18,241 nt of DNA from an uncultured Collinsella sp. (GCA_902496775.1 CABVCF010000039.1:1-18241); one strand, 5' to 3'. Shown: positions 1 to 6,834, numbered from the stretch's first letter. The notes: generated by a model from the letters alone, not told the origin. Made by a program: numbers and translations.

Positions 1-2
1 CC

Positions 3-17
3 TTAGCTCTCAGCTAA
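3..17. repeat. Small inverted repeat at window edge
   Basis: TTAGCT and AGCTAA flank a 3-nt CTC spacer. It may be the end of a terminator for a gene upstream of the window, but there is no clear T-run and the upstream gene is not visible. Confidence 0.3.
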
Positions 18-31
18 TGAATTCAAGTTTA

Positions 32-85
32 ATCCTTCCTACGATGTGCTGTGTGCCGGCACGGTAGCCGGATCGTAGGAAGGAT
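32..85 (+). promoter_or_regulatory. Hairpin sequestering the RBS of the FxLYD gene
   Basis: A perfect 14-bp inverted repeat has arms at 32-45 (ATCCTTCCTACGAT) and 72-85 (ATCGTAGGAAGGAT). A second 5-bp stem lies inside it, CCGGC 56-60 with GCCGG 67-71, directly abutting the 3' arm so the two could stack. The 3' arm contains the AGGAAGG Shine-Dalgarno, 7 nt before the ATG at 91. If transcription starts upstream of 32, the ribosome site would be buried. The same dyad could instead be a DNA operator; no promoter could be placed with confidence. Confidence 0.65.
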
Positions 86-90
86 GAATA

Positions 91-534
91 ATGGCAAAAG
101 AGGGAAAGAAGCCGATCGGTAAGATTGTCCTAGGCGTCATCGTGGTGCTGGTTATTGTCGGTGCCGTGGGCTCTATGGGCGGCAACTCAACCGATTCGCC
201 TGCGAGCGATTCGGCAAAACCTGCCGGGACGACACAGCAGGCTGAGGAGCAAAAAGAACCGCAAGAACCGTATACCATTGCTGACGAGGCTGAAGACACT
301 TCCAATCAGTTTGCCTATAAGATCACGGGGACGCTGACCAATAACACGGACAAGGAAAAGAGCTACATTCAGATTGAGTATGTTCTGTATGATGCTGATG
401 GCAACCAGGTTGGAACGGCTCTTGCAAACACCAATCATCTGAAGGCGGGCGGCTCCTGGAAGTTCGAGGCGCTGGGCACGGTGTCTCCCGATCAGGTCGC
501 CAGTTGGGAGCGTTCGGACGTAAGCGGTTTCTAG
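91..534 (+). CDS. Membrane-anchored FxLYD-domain protein
   Basis: 147 residues. A basic N-terminus (KEGKKPIGK) is followed by one hydrophobic segment at about residues 10-29, then a Ser/Pro/Glu/Gln-rich linker (about 33-60) and a C-terminal beta-rich domain. The pattern NNTDKEKSYIQIEYVLYDADGN, with its later LKAGGSWKFEA strand, is typical of FxLYD domains, small Ig-like extracytoplasmic modules of unknown function in Gram-positive bacteria. The N-terminus has no lipobox, so it is probably an uncleaved anchor with the domain outside the cell. The start at 91 is set by AGGAAGG at 77-83. The HTH gene begins 32 bp downstream, suggesting cotranscription with it and the kinase. The domain name is recognition by eye; the molecular role is unknown. 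Confidence 0.8.
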   Translation: MAKEGKKPIGKIVLGVIVVLVIVGAVGSMGGNSTDSPASDSAKPAGTTQQAEEQKEPQEPYTIADEAEDTSNQFAYKITGTLTNNTDKEKSYIQIEYVLYDADGNQVGTALANTNHLKAGGSWKFEALGTVSPDQVASWERSDVSGF

Positions 535-566
535 CATGTTGTATGCACTGGGGGAGGTGAAGTCGT

Positions 567-989
567 ATGCCCGATAAAAAGCTGACTGACGAGTTACTCA
601 ATGAGCTTCTCGACGCGCCAAACATCGATGGCTATATCAAAGAACACGACTTTGCCACCCCGTCGCTTTCGAACTACCTGAAGCAGCTACTGCAGGAAAA
701 GGGCTTGGAGCGCTCGCGCGTGGTTCGTATGGCCGATCTCAATGAGACCTTTGGCTATCAGATCTTTACCGGCGCGCGTCATCCGAGTCGCAATAAGGTG
801 CTGCAGATTGCCTTTGCGATGGCGCTGACGCTCAAAGAGACCAACCGTGCGCTGACGGCTGCCGGGGTAAGCGTCCTTAACTGCAAGGACCGCCGCGATG
901 CGATTATCATTTTTTGCATCGATCGCGGGTGCAGCCTCCAAAAGGTCAACGAGGAGCTGTATCGCTTTGGCGAGGAGACGGTGAGTTAG
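567..989 (+). CDS. XRE-like helix-turn-helix protein
   Basis: 140 residues, starting at an ATG preceded by a strong GGGAGGTGA Shine-Dalgarno. Residues about 30-100 fit an XRE/Cro-type HTH: SNYLKQLLQEKGL, the recognition region NETFGYQIFTGARHPSRNKV, then LQIAFAMALTLKETNRALTAAG, the usual ending of such domains. The last 35 residues (DRRDAIIIFCIDRGCSLQKVNEELYRF) form a conserved-looking helical tail with two Cys. It lies between a membrane FxLYD protein and a membrane kinase in the same orientation, so it could be a target or partner of the kinase. This is inference from gene order; pairs of a small HTH protein with a Ser/Thr kinase recur in gut Gram-positive genomes. No sensor or ligand domain is visible. 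Confidence 0.75.
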   Translation: MPDKKLTDELLNELLDAPNIDGYIKEHDFATPSLSNYLKQLLQEKGLERSRVVRMADLNETFGYQIFTGARHPSRNKVLQIAFAMALTLKETNRALTAAGVSVLNCKDRRDAIIIFCIDRGCSLQKVNEELYRFGEETVS

Positions 990-1087
990 CGGCTGATATC
1001 TGAGCCGGCGTAGCTGCCGAACAACGATGCAAACGAACGGGGCGTGGATGCCATGGGGTGTCTGCGCCCTGCGCTATGATGGAGGCT

Positions 1088-2467
1088 ATGGATACTCAGA
1101 CCCCAACATATTCCGATGACGAGCTGACCGCAGCGCTTGCCGAGCACTTGGCGTCGCTCGATCGCGACGACAGCTATCGCGTGGAGCGAGTACTTAAGCG
1201 CTCGTCCGTTGAAACAACCGAGCTCGTGTACTTTGAAGGAACCGGCGGTGGTTCGCTCGGTCCCTTTGTCCGTAAACGTATCGATGCTTCGGCTCAAATC
1301 GGCGGGGCATACGAGCGCCTGTTTGCCGCTCAGCGGGCAGGCAGGCGTTTTGAGCACCTGCCCAGAATCGTCGATTGTCGTCGTGTGGGCGACGAGCTCA
1401 ACGTGGTTATGGAATACATCGAAGGGGAGACACTCGGGGCGCTGGTGGACCGTCTGGGAGCCACCCCCGATTATGCGCGTGAATTGCATCCTGCCCTATG
1501 CGATGCCGTGGGCGAGCTCCACGCCGGTTTTGCAATGGCGGGGGAGACGTTGGCGCCGGTGATCCATCGCGACCTCAAGCCGTCGAATATCATCGTGACA
1601 GGTGCCAACTATACGCCTAATGACGGCCTGACATTTTCATCGCTGGTGATTATCGACTTGGGGATCGCGCGCGTATGGCGCGATGGCGCCGATGCCGACA
1701 CCGTCAAGTTTGGCACGCGACCCTATGCGCCGCCCGAGCAGTATGGGTTTGGGCAGACGAGTGTGCGCAGCGACGTCTACGCACTTGGGGCCCTGTTGTT
1801 CTTCTGCTTGACGGGAGTCGACCCTAAACCAGGGCTCGACATGCGTGAGCAATGCGAGGCGCGCAGCATTTCCACTCCACTTGCCGATGCCGTTTGCATG
1901 TCGATGGCGCTCGACCCGGCCAAGCGTTTTGCGAGTGCGGAAGCGTTGGGACGGGCGACGCGCGCGGCATACGATCTGAGTCGCCCCGTGCGGCCTTCTG
2001 CGCCTGCGCCTGTCCGTACTCCGGCCTCGGAGACAGTGTTGGCGTCCCAAGGGCTCCAGAAACCCGCAGGGCTTCCTAGCCCTGCCGCCTCCGCTGCATG
2101 CGGTCTGCTCTCTCGCGTTCCGGAGTCTCTGGGGCGCATTTGGAATACGCTCGTCTGCTTCTCGCTGCTTGTGTTCTTTGCCGGTAGCCACTTTGCCGTC
2201 TTTCACCCCACGGGAGCAAACCAAAGCTACCCGACGTGGCTTCTCATAATCGAGTATTTTTTCTTTGTCGATGGCCTTATGGTGCTTATGCATTTTGCGC
2301 TGCTCGATAAGCGCCGTCTTCGTCGGCGATTCGCATTGCTCGACAGCTATCGCGGCAAGAAGCTCGCGAAGCTCTTGCTCAAGGCATTGGGTGTGCTGCT
2401 CCTATGCATGATCGTCATAGTCGCGGTTGCCAATGCGACCGGCGTCGTCGATACCTCCGCTACCTAA
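1088..2467 (+). CDS. Membrane-tethered Ser/Thr protein kinase (Hanks type)
   Basis: 459 residues from the ATG at 1088. The kinase domain occupies about residues 20-290: an ATP-binding lobe with probable catalytic Lys in FVRKRID, the catalytic loop HRDLKPSN at about 160-167 (Asp162), DLG instead of DFG at about 190-192, the activation loop ending GTRPYAPPEQ (PPE for APE) and the subdomain IX motif SDVYALGALLF. A Pro/Ala-rich linker follows, then three hydrophobic segments at about 351-372, 384-406 and 429-451, so the catalytic domain is cytoplasmic and there is no large external sensor. GGAGG at 1081-1085 lies only 2 nt from the ATG. A GTG at 1058 is in frame without a clear Shine-Dalgarno. 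A TATGAT at 1075-1080 could even give a nearly leaderless transcript. Function is secure; the start is not. Confidence 0.88.
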   Translation: MDTQTPTYSDDELTAALAEHLASLDRDDSYRVERVLKRSSVETTELVYFEGTGGGSLGPFVRKRIDASAQIGGAYERLFAAQRAGRRFEHLPRIVDCRRVGDELNVVMEYIEGETLGALVDRLGATPDYARELHPALCDAVGELHAGFAMAGETLAPVIHRDLKPSNIIVTGANYTPNDGLTFSSLVIIDLGIARVWRDGADADTVKFGTRPYAPPEQYGFGQTSVRSDVYALGALLFFCLTGVDPKPGLDMREQCEARSISTPLADAVCMSMALDPAKRFASAEALGRATRAAYDLSRPVRPSAPAPVRTPASETVLASQGLQKPAGLPSPAASAACGLLSRVPESLGRIWNTLVCFSLLVFFAGSHFAVFHPTGANQSYPTWLLIIEYFFFVDGLMVLMHFALLDKRRLRRRFALLDSYRGKKLAKLLLKALGVLLLCMIVIVAVANATGVVDTSAT

Positions 2468-2472
2468 AAGAA

Positions 2473-2495
2473 AAAGGGCCCCATTGGGGCCCTTT
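2473..2495. terminator. Bidirectional rho-independent terminator
   Basis: A perfect 10-bp stem, AAAGGGCCCC (2473-2482) and GGGGCCCTTT (2486-2495) with an ATT loop, sits between the convergent kinase and cell-wall hydrolase stop codons. The A/T ends give short U-tracts in both directions. Confidence 0.85.
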
Positions 2496-2505
2496 GCAGT
2501 TGCAC

Positions 2506-3639
2506 TTAGATGCGGTTCATCTGAGCGGCGACTTTGTTGTACCAGTCCTGCCACGTGGGCGGGCAGTACTTTTTGGCCGCTGCTGGGGTAAGGGTGGAGC
2601 CGTAGTTGGCGCCCAGATAGGCAACGTGAGCGGAGATGCCCTCGCTCCAGCTGCCAAAGCTGCGCCAACCGCCGCCGCGGGCACTCCAGCCCCAGGCGTT
2701 GTAAGAATTGGCGCAATAAGCACCCTTGGTGCTCTCGATGCAGGCGATGGCGGGGGACCAACGGGGGTCGACACCGGTATTCCAAGCGGCGACGGCAAAG
2801 TTATAGCCCTGGCCTGCCATGGGGGAGCCGGCGAGATAATTGTCGATGCGGCCTGTCCACTCATTAATGAACGAATCGTAATCGGAGCTACCGGTATTGG
2901 CGTTGTTCACCGTGGTGTCGATGGTGGTGTTGGTGTTGGTGGCCTGGCTGCTGGAATTGCTGCCGCTTACGCCCTCGCCCGAGAGCTTCTCGGCGGCAGC
3001 GGCCTTATCGGCCTCAAGCTTGGCAAGCTCGGCGGCATTTTCCTGCTCGGCTTTTGCCTGTGCCTCGCTGCGGAGCTGCTGGGCCTGCGCCAGCGCATCC
3101 TCGGCGTTTTTCTGCTCTGCCTCAAGCTGTGACTTGGCCTGCTGGAGCTCGGCCTTGTTCTGCTCGAGTTCGGTTTGCATGTTATTGAGCTGCTCGATCT
3201 CGTCGACGCTCGAGCTCGTGATCTGGTTGGTGTATTTGCAGGTCGTGATGAACTCACCCAGGCTCTGCGCGTTGACCAGGAAGCTCACGATGGGATTGGT
3301 GCCCTTCTGATACTTGTACAGATCGCGCATGGCGGAGCTTGCCTTGGCCTGCTGCTCGGGAAGCTTGGCCTCGATTTCCTCGATGCTTGCCTCATTGGAG
3401 TCAATCTGCTTTTGCAGGTCATCGAGTTTGGTACGGGCGTCGTTGTAGGCGCTCGTGGCGGCTTCGATCTTCTGCTGGGCTGCGGAAAGCTGGTCCTGCG
3501 TTGCCTGCGAGGCGGCATACGCCGCAACGGGGGAGAGCATCGGCGTGGCCGTCAGCGCAACGGCGAGCGCGGCGCTCGTGATGATACGAGCCGGCTTCGA
3601 CGCAATGAGCGCTGCGGTGCGATGATTCGAATGCTGCAT
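2506..3639 (-). CDS. Secreted coiled-coil protein with C-terminal lysozyme-like domain
   Basis: 377 residues from the ATG at 3639, chosen because AGAGGG lies 5 nt upstream; an in-frame TTG at 3654 would overlap that Shine-Dalgarno. Residues 1 to about 43 form a Sec signal peptide (hydrophobic TSAALAVALTATPML, cleavage near AAYAAS). Residues about 45-240 are a long Ala/Gln/Glu/Lys coiled coil of the PcsB/CwlO type, including a YKYQKGTNP segment common in such proteins. A Ser/Asn/Thr-rich linker (about 240-265) leads to a 100-residue C-terminal domain with CIES, a candidate catalytic Glu, NAWGW and SWSEGISAHVAYLG, resembling glucosaminidase or lytic-transglycosylase folds. Likely role: peptidoglycan cleavage at division or separation, with the coiled coil keeping it inactive. 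FtsEX is not in the window. The exact hydrolase family is uncertain. Confidence 0.78.
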   Translation of the reverse strand: MQHSNHRTAALIASKPARIITSAALAVALTATPMLSPVAAYAASQATQDQLSAAQQKIEAATSAYNDARTKLDDLQKQIDSNEASIEEIEAKLPEQQAKASSAMRDLYKYQKGTNPIVSFLVNAQSLGEFITTCKYTNQITSSSVDEIEQLNNMQTELEQNKAELQQAKSQLEAEQKNAEDALAQAQQLRSEAQAKAEQENAAELAKLEADKAAAAEKLSGEGVSGSNSSSQATNTNTTIDTTVNNANTGSSDYDSFINEWTGRIDNYLAGSPMAGQGYNFAVAAWNTGVDPRWSPAIACIESTKGAYCANSYNAWGWSARGGGWRSFGSWSEGISAHVAYLGANYGSTLTPAAAKKYCPPTWQDWYNKVAAQMNRI

Positions 3640-3681
3640 CCAGTCCCTCTGCAATCAATCGTAGGTTATGGTTCGAACGGT

Positions 3682-3687
3682 ATTCTA
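3682..3687 (-). promoter_or_regulatory. Candidate -10 of the cell-wall hydrolase gene
   Basis: On the - strand TAGAAT lies at 3687-3682, about 43 nt before the ATG at 3639, predicting a start near 3675. There is no good -35 at 17 nt, which would fit an activator-dependent promoter given the dyads just upstream. Confidence 0.4.
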
Positions 3688-3709
3688 CTACTGCTTTCGA
3701 CCTCAACTT

Positions 3710-3746
3710 GAACCTTAAAGGTTCCAAAGGGTCAAGTTGAACTTGA
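3710..3746. promoter_or_regulatory. Paired 15-bp dyads, operator-like
   Basis: Two perfect 7+1+7 dyads: GAACCTT-A-AAGGTTC (3710-3724) and TCAAGTT-G-AACTTGA (3732-3746). Their centres are 22 bp apart, about two helical turns. A related TCAACTTGA lies at 3703-3711 and a partial copy TTCAACTTTAA near 3797-3807. Relative to the predicted start near 3675, the centres sit at about -42 and -64, classic activator positions. The AAGTT/ACCTT half-sites resemble MerR/SoxR-family operators, but no such regulator gene is in the window. Confidence 0.55.
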
Positions 3747-3823
3747 GGCTTTGGCTTTGACCTGCAGTTATGACGAATTGTTGAGAAACCATAGAGTTCA
3801 ACTTTAACGTTACAGAGCTCTGT

Positions 3824-3858
3824 TTGAGAGGAGTTTTGGGCTGTAAAAGCCATCTCAA
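3824..3858. terminator. Weak hairpin downstream of the MOSC gene
   Basis: TTGAGA (3824-3829) pairs with TCTCAA (3853-3858), with an inner GGCT/AGCC stem. It lies just after the MOSC stop on the - strand. There is no strong U-tract, so termination here is only possible. Confidence 0.25.
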
Positions 3859-3872
3859 CGTGGGGTTTATAA

Positions 3873-4505
3873 CTACAGCGTGCCCTTCTGGCGAGCCTGC
3901 TCAATCTCTTCGAGGGCCTCGGCGGGGGTGAACGAACAGGTGCCGTCGCCGAGTTTGATTACCTGGATATCGTCGCCGGCGTAGACCTCTCCGCCCTTTA
4001 GTACCACGCCAAAAACGCCCTCGTGGGGAAAGATGCAGTCGCCGGCGAGATAGTAGATGGCACAGCGTGTGTGGCAGACCTTGCCGATTTGGCTGATTTC
4101 GACAAGCACCTCGCTGCCAAGCTTGAGCTGTGTGCCCAAGGGGAGCGAGAGCAGGTTGATGCCCCGGGTTGTGAAGTTCTCTCCGAAGTCACCCTTGCGC
4201 ACATCGAGCCCGCGCGTCTGCGCCGTCTGGATGGACTCTGCGGCCAAAAAGGAAACCTGACGGTGCCAATGCCCGGCGTGCGCATCGGAGGCGAGGCCAA
4301 ACTGCTCGATGACGGTGTCGTGCCCGTCGGCGACGGGTGACTTACGCGTGCCTTTGTGCTCCGACGTGTTGATTGAGACGATATGGGCAGGCCCGTTGTA
4401 GGCGTCGTTTGCCGTGCACAGGGGAGCGGTCGCTTTCGCACGTTCCGCCAGCTCGCGCCTCGCGGCATTGAGGATGGGATTATCGGTCGGATGGTCTTGG
4501 GGCAC
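3873..4505 (-). CDS. MOSC-domain protein
   Basis: 210 residues with a GTG start at 4505, supported by GAAAGG 7 nt upstream. After a ~35-residue N-terminal extension, the MOSC core spans about residues 40-190: AHIVSINTSEHKGTRKS, the hallmark GDFGENFTTRGI, and a Cys-containing stretch GKVCHTRCAIYYLAGDCIF followed by EGVFGVVLKGG. MOSC domains (YiiM, the C-terminus of Moco sulfurase, mARC) bind molybdenum cofactor or sulfur. The two-Cys variant GK-CH--C with GDCI--EGIF is the type found in anaerobes, often near or fused to MogA/MoaB; here it stands alone with no moa, mog or molybdenum transport genes beside it. A cytoplasmic role in Moco sulfur handling is family knowledge; the specific substrate cannot be read. 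Confidence 0.85.
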   Translation of the reverse strand: MPQDHPTDNPILNAARRELAERAKATAPLCTANDAYNGPAHIVSINTSEHKGTRKSPVADGHDTVIEQFGLASDAHAGHWHRQVSFLAAESIQTAQTRGLDVRKGDFGENFTTRGINLLSLPLGTQLKLGSEVLVEISQIGKVCHTRCAIYYLAGDCIFPHEGVFGVVLKGGEVYAGDDIQVIKLGDGTCSFTPAEALEEIEQARQKGTL

Positions 4506-4595
4506 GTGTGCGCCTTTCGCTCGAAGATGTCAATACGCTGAATCCTACAACAACGGTAGGTTCATTGCCCATTGTCATACAACGGTGAGCGCCGT

Positions 4596-4618
4596 CTTCG
4601 TGCTGGCCTTCGTGCTGG
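4596..4618. repeat. Short tandem repeat in a divergent intergenic region
   Basis: CTTCGTGCTGG occurs twice with a 12-bp period, inside the 234-bp gap between the divergent MOSC and ATP-grasp genes. No function is visible. Confidence 0.4.
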
Positions 4619-4653
4619 ACGATTGCGTCGATTGCCATAGATACGGTGGAGCT

Positions 4654-4683
4654 TTGGGCGCCGGCGGCTTGGCACGCTAGAAT
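4654..4683 (+). promoter_or_regulatory. Candidate promoter of the ligase-racemase pair
   Basis: A good -10 TAGAAT (4678-4683) has a weak -35 TTGGGC (4654-4659) with an 18-bp spacer. It predicts a 5' UTR of about 50 nt with a small GCCC/GGGC hairpin before the AGGAAG ribosome site of the gene at 4740. Confidence 0.45.
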
Positions 4684-4739
4684 AAATCAGTTGCGCAAAG
4701 ACCGCCCGTTGTGTGGGCAGTTCATGATAGGAAGTTTCC

Positions 4740-5996
4740 ATGGCATTGCAATTTACAGAGCGCGAGTTCATTCCCGTGCTGCTTGGTGGCGACATCAACG
4801 CCTATTCGGTGGCGCGCGCCTTCTACGAGGAGTACCAGGTCAAGAGTCTGGTCTTTGGCAAGTATCAGACGGGTCCCGCGTACCGCAGCCAGATTATCGA
4901 CTACACGCCCAACGTGGATATCGACACCATGCCCGTGATGCTCAAAACCGTCAACGGCATTGCCCAAGCGCATGCCGACAAGACTATTGTCCTTGTGGGC
5001 TGCGGCGACAACTATGTCGCTCTCGTGGCTCAAGCCAAGGATGCTCATGAGCTGGCGGATAACATCGTCGCTCCCTATGCGCCCTACAGCATGCTCGAGC
5101 AGTGCCAGAAGAAGGAGATCTTCTACGAGCTGTGCGAGAAGCATGGTGTGCCCTATCCGCATACCTTTACTTTCACCATGGCGATGCTGAACGCCCAAGG
5201 CGAGGCACCTGCCGAAGTGCTCGACCAGATCGATTTTCCTTACCCGATGATTCTGAAGCCTTCTGACGGCATCATGTGGTGGCAGCACGAGTTCGAGGGC
5301 CAGAAAAAGGCCTATGAGATTGCCGACCGCGCCGAGCTGGAACAGGTCATTCGCGATTCGTATGCCAGCGGCTACACCGACGACCTGATCTTGCAGGATC
5401 GCGTGCCCGGCAACGACGAGTACATGCGCGTGCTCACCAGCTATTCCGACCGCAACGGTAAGGTCCGCATGATGTGCCTGGGCCATGTGCTGCTCGAGGA
5501 GCATCAGCCCCACGGTGTCGGCAACCATGCCTGTATCATTACCGAGCCCAACGACGAGCTCATGGGCGGCGTGCGCAAGTTGCTCGAGGACCTTCGCTTT
5601 GTGGGCTATTCCAACTTTGACGTAAAGTACGACGAGCGCGACGGCTCGTTTAAGTTCTTCGATTTCAACACGCGCCAGGGCCGCAGCAACTACTACGTTA
5701 CCAACAGCGGCTTTAACGTTGCCAAGTATGTGGTGGACGAGTATGTGTTCAACCGTCCGTTTGAGCCGGAGTTTGTGACGGCTCAGGACGAGGCCCTGTG
5801 GATGGTCGTCCCCATGGGCGTCGTCGACAAGTACGTCAAGGATCCCGAGCTGCGTGCTAAGGTGCATCGCCTGGACAAGGAAGGCAAGGGCGCCGACCCT
5901 TCGTTTATGAAGGGCGACTTTGTCTTTAACCGCTGGCTGCGCATGTGGCACACCAAGCTGCGCCACTTTAAGCTGTTCAAGACGTATTACAAGTAG
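4740..5996 (+). CDS. ATP-grasp ligase, probable D-aspartate ligase
   Basis: 418 residues. The N-terminus (FIPVLLGGDINAYSVARAFYEEY) is the Rossmann-like pre-ATP-grasp domain. The central ATP-grasp fold shows ILKPSDGIMWW with its ATP-binding Lys, an acidic hinge (LILQDRVPGNDEYM) and the metal-binding end FFDFNTRQGRSNYY. The overall plan and length match the D-aspartate ligase of Enterococcus faecium (Aslfm) and its lactococcal relatives, which join beta-aspartyl phosphate to the side chain of residue 3 of UDP-MurNAc-pentapeptide. The racemase 84 bp downstream would supply the D-Asp, as racD does beside the enterococcal ligase. Such a reaction would build a one-residue A4-type cross-bridge. The ATP-grasp fold is secure; the D-Asp specificity is inference from resemblance and context. 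AGGAAG precedes the ATG. Confidence 0.82.
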   Translation: MALQFTEREFIPVLLGGDINAYSVARAFYEEYQVKSLVFGKYQTGPAYRSQIIDYTPNVDIDTMPVMLKTVNGIAQAHADKTIVLVGCGDNYVALVAQAKDAHELADNIVAPYAPYSMLEQCQKKEIFYELCEKHGVPYPHTFTFTMAMLNAQGEAPAEVLDQIDFPYPMILKPSDGIMWWQHEFEGQKKAYEIADRAELEQVIRDSYASGYTDDLILQDRVPGNDEYMRVLTSYSDRNGKVRMMCLGHVLLEEHQPHGVGNHACIITEPNDELMGGVRKLLEDLRFVGYSNFDVKYDERDGSFKFFDFNTRQGRSNYYVTNSGFNVAKYVVDEYVFNRPFEPEFVTAQDEALWMVVPMGVVDKYVKDPELRAKVHRLDKEGKGADPSFMKGDFVFNRWLRMWHTKLRHFKLFKTYYK

Positions 5997-6005
5997 ATGA
6001 GCGCG

Positions 6006-6035
6006 GCGCCCGTCCGGTTTGCATCGGGCGGGCGC
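6006..6035 (+). other. GC-rich intercistronic hairpin
   Basis: GCGCCCGTCCG (6006-6016) pairs with CGGGCGGGCGC (6025-6035) with one G-U wobble and an 8-nt loop. There is no U-tract, so it more likely stabilises or processes the mRNA, or attenuates racemase expression, than acts as a full terminator. Confidence 0.5.
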
Positions 6036-6038
6036 GGG

Positions 6039-6058
6039 TATGATACGCGCAATTGCGC
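6039..6058 (+). promoter_or_regulatory. TATGAT box with adjacent 12-bp palindrome
   Basis: TATGAT (6039-6044) is followed by the perfect palindrome GCGCAATTGCGC (6047-6058), which would overlap the start site. This may be an internal, repressible promoter for the racemase. No convincing -35 is seen. Confidence 0.3.
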
Positions 6059-6080
6059 AAGCGTCACCAAGGAGGCGGCG

Positions 6081-6827
6081 ATGGAAAAGCTGGGAGTTAT
6101 CGGCGGCATGGGCGCCGAGGCCACGTCGTATTACTACGACCAAGTGGTGCGTCATACGGCTGCTGCCTGCGATCAGGAACATATCGACATGGTGGTGCTC
6201 TCCAAGTCGACCATGCCCGACCGCACGTTGGCCATTAAGACCGGCGAGCATGCCAAGCTGCTGGCGACCATGAAAGAGTGTGCCCAGGCACTCGAGTCGC
6301 TGGGCTGTGCGCACATTGCCATTCCCTGCAACACGTCGCACTACTTCTACGACCAGATCCAGTCGTTTACGAAGGTGCCGATTATCCACATGCCGCGCGA
6401 GTCGGTTCGCTATGCCCTTGCGGGTGCGGTGATGGGGGAGTGCGAGTTCGATCCCAACCTGAGTATGCCGGCCGAGCCGGTGCACAAGATTGGCATCATG
6501 GGAACCGATGGCACCGTGGGCGCGGGCGTCTACGGCCGCGAATGCGAGGCCGCGGGTGTCGAGGTTGTCTATCCCAGCGAAAAGCGTCAGGCCGACGTGA
6601 TGTCGCTTATCTACGATGATGTGAAGGCCGGATGTGAGCCCGATATGGATAAGTTCGACCGCGTGATGTGGGAGTTCGCCCGTAGCGGCTGCGACCGCGT
6701 CATTCTGGCCTGCACCGAGCTCTCGGTGCTGCAGAAGTACCGAGAGATGCCCGAGATTACCCTCGACGCCATGGATGTCCTGGTGCGCGAATCCATCATC
6801 CGTAGCGGCGCTCCCTACCGCCTCTAG
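6081..6827 (+). CDS. Aspartate/glutamate racemase family protein
   Basis: 248 residues from the ATG at 6081, chosen because AAGGAGG (6069-6075) precedes it; the open frame extends upstream without support. It opens with the family signature MEKLGVIGGMGAEATSYYYD. The two catalytic cysteines of the cofactor-independent racemases are both present: IPCNTSHYF (Cys83) and LACTELSVL (Cys211). The middle motif KIGIMGTDGTVGAGVYG also fits aspartate racemases. It interconverts L- and D-Asp (or Glu) through thiol acid-base chemistry in the cytoplasm. Its place behind the ATP-grasp ligase argues for D-Asp production for the peptidoglycan cross-bridge. Glutamate racemase (MurI) is less likely because the GGMGP/A-type start belongs to the aspartate branch. 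Transcription probably ends at the hairpin at 6887-6921. Confidence 0.88.
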   Translation: MEKLGVIGGMGAEATSYYYDQVVRHTAAACDQEHIDMVVLSKSTMPDRTLAIKTGEHAKLLATMKECAQALESLGCAHIAIPCNTSHYFYDQIQSFTKVPIIHMPRESVRYALAGAVMGECEFDPNLSMPAEPVHKIGIMGTDGTVGAGVYGRECEAAGVEVVYPSEKRQADVMSLIYDDVKAGCEPDMDKFDRVMWEFARSGCDRVILACTELSVLQKYREMPEITLDAMDVLVRESIIRSGAPYRL

Positions 6828-6834
6828 CTTCCGA

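Noticed and set aside
2404..3132. 242-codon + strand frame over the kinase end and hydrolase gene
   Set aside because: It crosses a strong terminator and opposes the secreted coiled-coil gene; Gly/Leu-rich with no RBS.
3812..3823. ACAGAGCTCTGT palindrome downstream of the MOSC gene
   Set aside because: A 12-bp palindrome without a loop, repeat partner or promoter nearby; likely chance.
5997..6080. Upstream extension of the racemase
   Set aside because: The segment holds an intercistronic hairpin and palindrome, encodes no conserved residues, and the AAGGAGG site points to the ATG at 6081.
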